Positions 1 to 4,862 of a stretch of DNA of 5,228 nt are shown in pieces (positions within the stretch are counted from its first letter, which is position 1; every line of letters starts with the position of its first letter). The stretch is from Candidatus Levyibacteriota bacterium (GTDB taxonomy: Bacteria; Patescibacteriota; Microgenomatia; Levybacterales; UBA12049), in the NCBI GenBank assembly GCA_016184205.1, contig JACPDD010000036.1, positions 1-5,228 on the forward strand, in the 5' to 3' direction. The notes below the pieces were generated by a model. It searched no databases. It worked only from the letters and a program-made list of their open reading frames with translations, and was not told the DNA's origin. A program made the position numbers and the translations under genes.

Positions 1-294
1 AAAAAAGAAGAAATCATAAGGGGTATTTCTACTTTTGTATTCGAAGAGTTTGATACTCATAATATTGTAGATAAGTATGGTAGATATGCTCCTCCACCTG
101 TTGCTGGAAGTTGTCCTAAATCTTCATCTTCAGCAAAAACGCTCATGGAGTTTCATAAAGATAGAGGGTATGAATTTGATCATGAAGGAACTTGTGCGGT
201 GTGTAACTCGGGACCAAAAAAGCTTGGTCCGTGTGAGATTTGTGAAGACTGCGTGATTAAAATGGAGGAAGAAGAGGAATTGATTGCCGCGTGA
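1..294 (+). CDS. C-terminal part of an unidentified protein with a cysteine-rich (probable zinc-binding) cluster
   Basis: The frame is open from the first base and ends at TGA 292-294, giving 97 visible residues; the true start probably lies upstream, although an internal ATG exists at 145. Visible residues 65-84 hold a Cys pattern C-x2-C-x9-C-x2-C-x2-C (C65, C68, C78, C81, C84), with one more Cys at 38. Paired CxxC knuckles of this kind usually bind a structural zinc ion. The tail after the cluster is strongly acidic (a run of five Glu). The N-terminal half is polar and has a Pro-rich turn (APPPV, 30-34) followed by a Ser run. I do not recognise the family and assign no function. It is the only gene here that ends in TGA. 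No terminator is evident before the next promoter. Confidence 0.6.
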   Translation, partial: KKEEIIRGISTFVFEEFDTHNIVDKYGRYAPPPVAGSCPKSSSSAKTLMEFHKDRGYEFDHEGTCAVCNSGPKKLGPCEICEDCVIKMEEEEELIAA

Positions 295-321
295 TTGTTA
301 GTAATTTATAAGACTATTGTG

Positions 322-350
322 ATGACACACTTTACCTTTAATGCTATTAT
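322..350 (+). promoter_or_regulatory. Sigma70-type promoter of the ATPase operon, predicted leaderless
   Basis: The -35 element ATGACA (322-327, 5 of 6 consensus bases) is followed by a 17-base spacer and TATTAT (345-350), which carries an extended -10 TG at 342-343. Only 9 bases separate the -10 from the ATG at 360, so transcription should start at about 356-358. That leaves a leader of 0-4 bases and no room for a Shine-Dalgarno sequence. Confidence 0.75.
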
Positions 351-359
351 GTATATGCC

Positions 360-734
360 ATGGATGATAATAATTCCAACCAGAAAAATCAAACTCTGAA
401 TGTTCCAGTAGATCAGGTTGCGCCGTCTGGTTCCGTACAAAAAGAGCAAGAGCCAGTTGTTAGTACATCCGTAAAGCATTCCGAGCCGGAACCTGTTATA
501 TCACCCGAGCTTTTGGAGCAGGGAGTAGCAGCTGTAAATCAGCACGTGCCTAATTTGCCTGAGGATGTCAGAAATGCAGGCGTAGTGCACGCTAAAGAAA
601 CAAATGTTCCCAATTTAAATTCGGCAACTAATTTGCCATTGACAATTCGGCAAGCTAAAGAGGGCAAAAAGAGTGGAGTAGGAAACTCTCTTGCTTGGCT
701 TTCAGCCTTAGTTCTTAAAGTCTTGGGAAGATAA
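360..734 (+). CDS. Small disordered protein with C-terminal hydrophobic segment, cotranscribed with the ATPase
   Basis: 124 residues of unrecognised family. Residues 1-58 are polar and rich in Asn, Gln, Glu, Pro, Val and Ser, as expected for an unstructured region. A short VPNL motif occurs twice (63-66 and 83-86), the first inside HVPNLPEDVRNAGV. A basic stretch (RQAKEGKK, 97-104) precedes a hydrophobic or amphipathic C-terminal segment (about 106-124, with LAWLSALVLKVL) that could dock on a membrane or a partner. The start at 360 is supported by the promoter 9 bases upstream. Its stop is separated by one base from the ATG of the large ATPase gene, so translation is probably coupled. A role as accessory or docking factor for that ATPase is inferred from position only. 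Confidence 0.75.
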   Translation: MDDNNSNQKNQTLNVPVDQVAPSGSVQKEQEPVVSTSVKHSEPEPVISPELLEQGVAAVNQHVPNLPEDVRNAGVVHAKETNVPNLNSATNLPLTIRQAKEGKKSGVGNSLAWLSALVLKVLGR

Positions 735-735
735 T

Positions 736-3105
736 ATGGGATACTCATTAGACAACATGATTCAGCTTTTCATCGCCTTTTTATTAGGCCTATTTTTATC
801 TATAATCCTAGTGTCTTTTAGTGCTTTAGTCGTTTATGCTTTAACTGTCTGGCATAGAAATAAGGACAGAGAGAAGGAATCTTTAGATTCAACATTGCTT
901 CAGGTTTCCCTTCCCCGCGACAATGAAATAAAAATTGATGCCGCAGAGCAACTTTTTTCTTCTCTTGCATCTTTTAGGAAAAGCGGAAGGTTTTCATTTC
1001 TCAAACTTCAACCGCATATCTCATTTGAGATAGTTGGCATGCCCCAAGACATAAGATTCTATATATATGTTCCCAACAAGCTTAAAGACTTTGTGGAAAA
1101 GCAGATTAACGGAGCATATCCGGACGCCGAGATAAAACCTGTAGAAGAGAAATTGTTTAAAAAAGAAGGCTATGCAGTGGGAAATGAGTATAATATTTTT
1201 TCAAAGGAAGGAAAGGTGGCCTTTGCCAGTTTAAAGCTTAAAAACTACGATTTTATGCCAATCAAAGTTTACAAGGATTTGGCTACAGACCCGCTTTCTT
1301 CAATAACTTCTGTTCTTGCAAAAATGACAGAAGGGGAAGGAGCAGCAATGCAAATTTTAATAACTCCGGCTGACGGAAAATGGAAAAAAGCAGGCAGAGC
1401 TTACATTTCAAAAATCAAAAAAGCAGAGGCAAACCCTGAAACAGCCAAATACTCGGCAGACGCAAAGGAACTTGAGGGGATTGAAAGCAAAATTGGCAAG
1501 CCAGGTTTTGAAGCGATTATTAGAATTGTGGTTTCATCAAGTACAAAAGAGGCTGCGCAGGCGCATCTTGGCAATATTGTAGATGCCTTTAATCAATTTT
1601 CAGGTGCGAATTCTTTTACAAAAAGAAAATCTCGCTTCAAGGGAATGTTTATGGGAGACTTTATCTATAGATACCTTCCACTAAGAGGCAAAATGTCAGT
1701 GCTCTCTAGTGAAGAACTTGCTACGGTTTTCCATTTTCCAAACAAAAGCGTTGAAACTCCGCACATTTTCTGGGTCAGTTCAAAAAGAGCTCCGGCTCCT
1801 TCTCAGATTCCTGAACACGGACTTTACCTTGGAAAAAGTACATACAGAGGTCTTTCAAAGCCAGTCTATATTGATTTAGACGATAGAAGACGCCACATGT
1901 ATATTATTGGAAAAACAGGAACTGGAAAGTCAGAGTTTCTTAAATCCATGATTATGCAGGATATACATAATGGGGAAGGACTTGCCGTTATTGACCCGCA
2001 TGGAGATTTAATCGATGACATACTGCAGCTTGTTCCTTCAAATCGCGCGGAAGATGTAGTCCTTTTTGACCCTTCAGACACCCAGCGTCCAATGGGTTTT
2101 AACATGCTTGAAGCCGCAACAGAGGAACAAAAACATTATGTGGTAACCTCAATTATTGGGCTTATGTATAAGCTTTTTGACCCTAACAAAACCGGAATTA
2201 TAGGACCGCGTTTTGAGCATGCTATAAGAAACGCTATGTTAACAGTTATGTATGACCCAGGCGCTACTTTTGTTGAAGTTGTGAGAGCCTTAACAGACTC
2301 AAACTTTGTCCAGGAGCTTTTGCCAAGAGTCCAAGATCCAATTATTAGGCGATACTGGACAGATCAGATTGCCCAAACCAGCGATTTCCATAAATCAGAA
2401 GTCCTAGATTATATTGTTTCTAAGTTTGGCCGTTTTGTCACAAACAAAATGATTAGAAATATTATTGGACAATCCTACAGCTCGTTTAACTTTAGGCAGG
2501 TAATGGATGAGGGGAAAATTTTGCTCGTTAATCTTTCAAAGGGAAAAATTGGGGAAGAGAACTCAAACTTCCTAGGACTTATTTTGGTACCAAAGATTTT
2601 GATTGCCGCAATGAGCCGCCAGGATGTTCCACAGGAGAAGAGGCGCGACTTTTTTCTCTATGTTGACGAGTTCCAAAACTTTGCAACGCCTGACTTTGCA
2701 CAAATACTCTCAGAGGCAAGAAAGTACAGGCTCAATTTAATTGTTGCAAACCAATTTGTAGGTCAAATGGAAGAAGAGGTCAAAAACGCTATATTTGGAA
2801 ACGTAGGCACAGTTGCCGCATTTAGAGTTGGGGTAACGGACGCAAATTATCTTCAACATGAGTTCCAGCCCACATTTACAGAAGCTGACCTTATAAACAT
2901 TGACAGATTCAATACCTACATGAAAACAATTGTTGCAGGAGAACCAGTGCCGCCGTTTTCAATGGATTTGACACGTGATATGAGCCGCGAAAAAGCCATA
3001 GCAAATCCAAGAGTATCAGAGCTAATAAAAGAACTCTCAAGATTAAAATATGGTCGCGATGTAGCGCAAATAGAAGGGGAAATTGGTGAGCGCGCCAGAC
3101 TCTAA
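736..3105 (+). CDS. Membrane-anchored TraG/VirD4-HerA-type ATPase (type IV secretion DNA-binding domain family)
   Basis: 789 residues. A strong N-terminal transmembrane segment (about 7-38) is followed by basic and charged residues, so the bulk should be cytoplasmic. Residues about 60-340 form an alpha/beta region without a motif I can name. The RecA-like motor starts near 370: Walker A GKTGTGKS at 392-399 (K398), the DPHGDL motif at 420-425, Walker B as hydrophobics plus DE in FFLYVDEFQNF (D644, E645), and ANQF at 671-674 in the position of the conserved Gln-containing motif of coupling proteins. This order is typical of VirD4/TraG/TrwB coupling proteins and HerA/DUF87 ATPases, which move DNA or protein through a membrane channel using ATP. 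The initiation region has only a weak GGGAAG, consistent with coupling to the preceding gene one base upstream. No relaxase, VirB4/6/8-like or pilin gene lies nearby, so conjugation cannot be claimed; DNA uptake, surface export or chromosome-associated motor activity remain possible. Confidence 0.88.
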   Translation: MGYSLDNMIQLFIAFLLGLFLSIILVSFSALVVYALTVWHRNKDREKESLDSTLLQVSLPRDNEIKIDAAEQLFSSLASFRKSGRFSFLKLQPHISFEIVGMPQDIRFYIYVPNKLKDFVEKQINGAYPDAEIKPVEEKLFKKEGYAVGNEYNIFSKEGKVAFASLKLKNYDFMPIKVYKDLATDPLSSITSVLAKMTEGEGAAMQILITPADGKWKKAGRAYISKIKKAEANPETAKYSADAKELEGIESKIGKPGFEAIIRIVVSSSTKEAAQAHLGNIVDAFNQFSGANSFTKRKSRFKGMFMGDFIYRYLPLRGKMSVLSSEELATVFHFPNKSVETPHIFWVSSKRAPAPSQIPEHGLYLGKSTYRGLSKPVYIDLDDRRRHMYIIGKTGTGKSEFLKSMIMQDIHNGEGLAVIDPHGDLIDDILQLVPSNRAEDVVLFDPSDTQRPMGFNMLEAATEEQKHYVVTSIIGLMYKLFDPNKTGIIGPRFEHAIRNAMLTVMYDPGATFVEVVRALTDSNFVQELLPRVQDPIIRRYWTDQIAQTSDFHKSEVLDYIVSKFGRFVTNKMIRNIIGQSYSSFNFRQVMDEGKILLVNLSKGKIGEENSNFLGLILVPKILIAAMSRQDVPQEKRRDFFLYVDEFQNFATPDFAQILSEARKYRLNLIVANQFVGQMEEEVKNAIFGNVGTVAAFRVGVTDANYLQHEFQPTFTEADLINIDRFNTYMKTIVAGEPVPPFSMDLTRDMSREKAIANPRVSELIKELSRLKYGRDVAQIEGEIGERARL

Positions 3106-3109
3106 CTCG

Positions 3110-3175
3110 GTATAAAGTATCAAGTATATGGTATAGAGTATAAATCTTGTGGCTAAATACAAAATACTATATACT
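3110..3175. repeat. Three copies of an 11-base motif GTATANAGTAT (two direct, one inverted)
   Basis: GTATAAAGTAT lies at 3110-3120 and GTATAGAGTAT at 3131-3141, a 21-base period. The complement of 3164-3174 reads GTATATAGTAT. Only the sixth base differs among the copies. In addition 3123-3134 can pair with 3164-3175 over 12 positions, including one G-U, so the transcript could fold into an AT-rich stem. The block sits directly after the ATPase stop codon and before tRNA-Ile. No T-tract follows, so it does not look like an intrinsic terminator. It could be an intergenic repeat family, a protein-binding site or a recombinase arm site; nothing here decides. Confidence 0.6.
3147..3175 (+). promoter_or_regulatory. 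Possible promoter of tRNA-Ile
   Basis: TTGTGG (3147-3152), a 17-base spacer and TATACT (3170-3175) have promoter spacing, but the -35 matches only 3 of 6 bases and there is no TGn extension. The start would be near 3182, with a leader of about 38 bases before the tRNA. The -10 overlaps the inverted copy of the GTATANAGTAT motif. Confidence 0.35.
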
Positions 3176-3179
3176 ACGA

Positions 3180-3192
3180 ACTGCTTCGCAGT
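3180..3192 (+). other. Short perfect hairpin ACTGC-TTC-GCAGT
   Basis: Five base pairs enclose a 3-base loop upstream of tRNA-Ile. It is not followed by T residues, so it is unlikely to terminate transcription alone. It could lie at the extreme 5' end of a tRNA-Ile precursor or form part of the 3' end of the ATPase mRNA. Confidence 0.4.
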
Positions 3193-3219
3193 CAAACGGG
3201 GCAGGACGCTCAAAGTTTA

Positions 3220-3292
3220 GGGCTTGTAGTTCATCGGTTAGAACGCGACTCTTATAAAGTCGATGTAGATGGTTCGACTCCATCCAAGCCCA
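3220..3292 (+). tRNA. tRNA-Ile (anticodon UAU)
   Basis: The 73-base cloverleaf is complete: acceptor GGGCTTG/CAAGCCC (7 bp), T8-A9, D stem GTTC/GAAC with GG in the D-loop, anticodon stem CGACT/AGTCG, loop CTTATAA with anticodon TAT at 3253-3255, 5-base variable loop, T stem GATGG/CCATC with loop TTCGACT, and discriminator A73. CCA is not encoded. A UAU anticodon reads the Ile codon AUA directly, whereas most bacteria read it with a CAU tRNA modified to lysidine by TilS. The recombinase gene ends 2 bases beyond its 3' end on the other strand. Confidence 0.93.
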
Positions 3293-3294
3293 CA

Positions 3295-4155
3295 TTATAG
3301 TTCGGATAAAACTGCGGTTTCTTTACCTCTTTCTGGCACAAAATCAAGGTAGCGTTCTGTAGTTGATAGTCGCTTGTGGCCTAAAAGTTTAGAAAGTAAG
3401 ACCAAAGATACTCCATGGTGCAAATGATATGCAACAAATGTGTGGCGGAGATCATTTATCTTAGCATTTTTAATCTCTGCAATTTTAAAATATCTATCAA
3501 TTGCAGTCCTAATGTTTCTTATTAGGAAGGGTTTTCCCGATTTTGTAACAAATACCGGTCCTACTTCTATCTTTGGCCTAACTTCAAAATACCTTCTTAA
3601 AGCTTCCCTTGCTCGCAAGTTCAAGGGGACGGTTCTTTCCTCATGTTTTTCAACTGCTTGGATGCGTAAGGAATCTTTTTTGACATGTTTCATCTTCAAG
3701 CTTGCAAGCTCTCCAATCCTAATTCCGGTCTGAAGTAAGAGTTCAATAATGGCGTACATTCGGCTGTCTTCTTGAGCGGCATCACGCAGTGCTCTATACT
3801 CTGTTGGAGTTAAAATTCTAGGCGGTGCCAAATGATATTGTGGGTGAGCCACAAGAATGGAAGGGTCATCCGTAATGTATTCATTGATTTTCAAAAATCT
3901 GTAGAATGTACGTGTAGAATTAAGCTTCCTTGAAACAGACTTAGGAGTGTACCCGGCCCCGCCCATCTTAGTTAGGAAGGCTTCGATGTCTTCCTTTTTT
4001 ACCTCATGAACATGGTGTTTTTGAAGCTCTTGCAAAAATGAAATGAGCTGCTCCACATCCTTGGTGTATGCTACAATGGTAGCGTTTGAGCTTTGGTTAC
4101 TTTTTAGGTATTTCCCAAACTCAACGTTGGCATCAGAAAGCCTGACAGTTTTCAT
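3295..4155 (-). CDS. Tyrosine recombinase (XerC/XerD-like integrase)
   Basis: 286 residues, close to XerC/XerD size and shorter than many phage integrases. An N-terminal SAM-like core-binding domain (about 8-93) precedes the catalytic domain (about 115-275). Catalytic positions visible: R146 in TGIRIGEL, likely K170 in the beta-hairpin, R237 in NDLRHT, H260 in LLGHKRLSTTERY, and the nucleophile Y269. The usual first His of the HxxR box is Asn (N234), a substitution that may reduce activity or mark a subfamily. Enzymes of this family cut and rejoin DNA through a 3'-phosphotyrosine, either to resolve chromosome dimers or to integrate mobile elements. The gene has its own promoter and converges on tRNA-Ile, whose end is 2 bases from its stop codon. 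tRNA genes are frequent integration targets, but no second copy of the tRNA 3' end exists in the window, so the choice between Xer and element integrase stays open. Confidence 0.88.
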   Translation of the reverse strand: MKTVRLSDANVEFGKYLKSNQSSNATIVAYTKDVEQLISFLQELQKHHVHEVKKEDIEAFLTKMGGAGYTPKSVSRKLNSTRTFYRFLKINEYITDDPSILVAHPQYHLAPPRILTPTEYRALRDAAQEDSRMYAIIELLLQTGIRIGELASLKMKHVKKDSLRIQAVEKHEERTVPLNLRAREALRRYFEVRPKIEVGPVFVTKSGKPFLIRNIRTAIDRYFKIAEIKNAKINDLRHTFVAYHLHHGVSLVLLSKLLGHKRLSTTERYLDFVPERGKETAVLSEL

Positions 4156-4172
4156 ATAGAATATCCTATAAT
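4142..4172 (+). promoter_or_regulatory. Promoter of the first FtsB-like gene
   Basis: A perfect TATAAT (4167-4172) overlaps the recombinase -10 on the other strand. The best -35 is CTGACA (4142-4147) at a long 19-base spacing, inside the start of the recombinase gene. The leader to the ATG at 4217 would be about 38 bases. The 23 bases at 4163-4185 match the upstream region of the second FtsB-like gene at 18 positions. Confidence 0.5.
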
Positions 4173-4196
4173 ATCAAGAATGAGGCTATTAGTCAA
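4168..4196 (-). promoter_or_regulatory. Promoter of the tyrosine recombinase gene, nearly leaderless
   Basis: On the minus strand TTGACT (4196-4191) is followed by a 17-base spacer and TATTAT (4173-4168) with an extended TGa. Twelve bases separate the -10 from the ATG at 4155, so the predicted leader is about 5 bases. An AGGA lies 8 bases before the ATG at usual Shine-Dalgarno distance, but it would fall upstream of, or right at, the transcript start. Confidence 0.75.
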
Positions 4197-4216
4197 GAAG
4201 CAATAAAAAATGATTT

Positions 4217-4558
4217 ATGAAGAAGATTTTATTTGCGGTTCTAACTTTAAGCTTAATTCTAGTAATAATTGGCCTCAGCCGTTCCATTTATGACCTTTGG
4301 AAAAAGCAGGATTTGGTCATTTCATACCAAAAACAGCTTGCAAAGCAGAAAGCCGAGAATCAAGCTCTAAAGCAAAAACTTTCTACTACGAATAATCCCA
4401 AATTTCTTGAGGAACAGGTAAGGGACAATCTGTTCATGGTAAAACCCGGTGAGCAGGATGTAATTATTTCCAAAGAACTACTTATAGGAACCAGCTCAGC
4501 CAAGCCTATAGAAGAAGAAATCGCAAATTGGAAAAAGTGGTGGCATCTGTTTTTTTAA
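4217..4558 (+). CDS. FtsB/DivIC-like septum formation initiator protein (paralog A)
   Basis: 113 residues. A short N-terminus leads into one transmembrane segment (about 4-20), then SIYDLWKK (23-30), a coiled-coil-like Gln/Lys/Leu-rich stretch (about 31-56), and the family hallmark NPKFLEEQVRDNL with VKPGEQDVII (60-84). The tail ends NWKKWWHLFF (104-113). FtsB/DivIC proteins are bitopic membrane proteins that bridge divisome components through the coiled coil and help activate septal peptidoglycan synthesis; about 100 residues is normal. An in-frame TGA at 4211 makes ATG 4217 the only upstream start. No clear Shine-Dalgarno is present. It is divergent from the recombinase gene and convergent with tRNA(CAU). 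The dipeptide-rich Lys/Trp tail is shared with paralog B. FtsL is an alternative assignment. Confidence 0.8.
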   Translation: MKKILFAVLTLSLILVIIGLSRSIYDLWKKQDLVISYQKQLAKQKAENQALKQKLSTTNNPKFLEEQVRDNLFMVKPGEQDVIISKELLIGTSSAKPIEEEIANWKKWWHLFF

Positions 4559-4562
4559 AATG

Positions 4563-4632
4563 TTGCGGGGCTAGGAGTTGAACCCAGCCTACAAGATTAT
4601 GAGCCTCGTGTGCAGCTATACACTACCCCGCG
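4563..4632 (-). tRNA. Aberrant tRNA with CAU anticodon, initiator-like C1 x A72 mismatch
   Basis: On the minus strand 70 bases fold as acceptor CGCGGGG/CCCCGCA with a C1 x A72 mismatch and six G-C pairs, T8-A9, D stem GTGT/GCAC, a 6-base D-loop ATAGCT without the usual GG, anticodon stem CGAGG/TCTTG (two G-U pairs), loop CTCATAA, a 4-base variable loop, T stem CTGGG/CCTAG with loop TTCAACT, and A73. The anticodon is the complement of 4599-4601. An unpaired 1-72 position is the hallmark of bacterial initiator tRNA, but the three G-C pairs expected at 29-31/39-41 and the A11-U24 pair are missing. CCA is not encoded. It could be a diverged initiator, an extra tRNA-Met, or a decaying copy. Its promoter is strong, which argues for expression. 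Confidence 0.75.
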
Positions 4633-4647
4633 CAACAAATTTTGCGC
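4630..4647 (-). other. Leader hairpin overlapping the 5' end of the CAU tRNA
   Basis: GCGCAA (4630-4635) and TTGCGC (4642-4647) form a perfect 6-bp stem with a 6-base loop. On the minus strand the predicted transcript begins at about 4646-4647, so the hairpin would start at the first base of the precursor and take in tRNA bases C1-G2-C3, competing with the acceptor stem. Confidence 0.5.
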
Positions 4648-4652
4648 TTAAA

Positions 4653-4681
4653 AGTATACCAAAATTATTGAAAACAATCAA
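4653..4681 (-). promoter_or_regulatory. Promoter of the minus-strand CAU tRNA
   Basis: TTGATT (4681-4676 on the minus strand), a 17-base spacer, and TATACT (4658-4653) with an extended TGg. It overlaps the oppositely oriented promoter of the other tRNA over 14 bases. The transcript would start about 14 bases before the tRNA. Confidence 0.65.
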
Positions 4682-4696
4682 TTATTCTGGTAAGAT
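4668..4696 (+). promoter_or_regulatory. Promoter of the elongator tRNA-Met
   Basis: TTGAAA (4668-4673, 5 of 6 consensus), a 17-base spacer, and TAAGAT (4691-4696) with an extended TGg (4688-4690). The expected start at about 4703 is practically the first base of the mature tRNA, so little or no 5' leader would need removal. Confidence 0.65.
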
Positions 4697-4703
4697 TGGC
4701 GAT

Positions 4704-4777
4704 GGCAGGGTAGCTCAGTTGGTTAGAGCGGAGGAATCATAACCCTCAGGTCGTGGGTTCGATCCCCACCCCTGCTA
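4704..4777 (+). tRNA. tRNA-Met (anticodon CAU, elongator type)
   Basis: The 74-base cloverleaf has acceptor GGCAGGG/CCCTGCT (G1-U72 wobble, six further pairs), T8-A9, D stem GCTC/GAGC with GG in a 9-base loop, anticodon stem GAGGA/CCCTC with one A31 x C39 mismatch, loop ATCATAA with CAT at 4738-4740, variable loop AGGTC, T stem GTGGG/CCCAC with loop TTCGATC, and A73. CCA is not encoded. The paired 1-72 end speaks against an initiator. A lysidine-type tRNA-Ile2 would also show CAU, but the tRNA-Ile(UAU) in this window makes one less necessary, so elongator Met is preferred. Confidence 0.92.
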
Positions 4778-4798
4778 CGAATGGGACGAAATCTTTTC

Positions 4799-4830
4799 AA
4801 AAAAAGAGTTGCCATCCTTCGATTCTACTC
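4799..4830 (-). terminator. Possible intrinsic terminator of the second FtsB-like gene
   Basis: Five bases after the TAG stop, the minus-strand RNA can form an imperfect stem (GAGT/ACTC, a G-C pair, ATC/GAT with loop GAAG, with small internal loops), followed immediately by seven T residues (plus-strand A at 4799-4805). The stem is weak, but the placement is right. Confidence 0.4.
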
Positions 4831-4833
4831 AGG

Positions 4834-4862
4834 GGCTAAAAGAAAAGTCTTAGCCATTTTTT
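4834..4862 (+). terminator. Intrinsic terminator for tRNA-Met, embedded in the antisense gene end
   Basis: GGCTAA (4834-4839) pairs with TTAGCC (4850-4855); a shifted pairing with a 2-base bulge extends the stem by AGA/TCT. An A and six T residues (4857-4862) follow. It lies about 57 bases after the tRNA and inside the last codons of the minus-strand FtsB-like gene, where the Asn-Trp-Lys-Lys-Trp codons provide the T-tract on the plus strand. Confidence 0.55.

Noticed and set aside
292..399. Possible TGA recoding, because the first gene's frame stays open after its TGA to 397 and no other gene here ends in TGA
   Set aside because: The extension would run through a strong promoter and the start of the next gene, and the added residues show no continuation of the cysteine domain. 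The standard code fits everything else.
539..748. Minus-strand open frame of 69 residues
   Set aside because: It lies antisense to the small operon gene and the start of the ATPase gene, without its own promoter or recognisable protein features.
1866..2105. Minus-strand open frame of 79 residues
   Set aside because: It is antisense to the Walker A region of the ATPase; its composition is a by-product of that coding sequence.
3268..3292. tRNA-Ile 3' end as an attachment core of an integrated element
   Set aside because: No second copy of this sequence was found in the window, so an att pair cannot be claimed; kept only as a hypothesis to test outside the window.
3302..3325. Weak hairpin AAAC-TGCG-GTTT followed by a few T residues as terminator of tRNA-Ile
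   Set aside because: Only four weak pairs and an interrupted T-tract within the recombinase coding end; too little to call.
3440..3733. Plus-strand open frame of 97 residues with hydrophobic stretches
   Set aside because: It is antisense to the recombinase catalytic domain, which has clear family motifs; no promoter or Shine-Dalgarno supports the plus-strand reading.
4550..4570. Run of T residues at the end of the first FtsB-like gene as an intrinsic terminator
   Set aside because: No hairpin precedes the T-run, which is explained by Phe-Phe codons and the stop; no terminator is claimed there.
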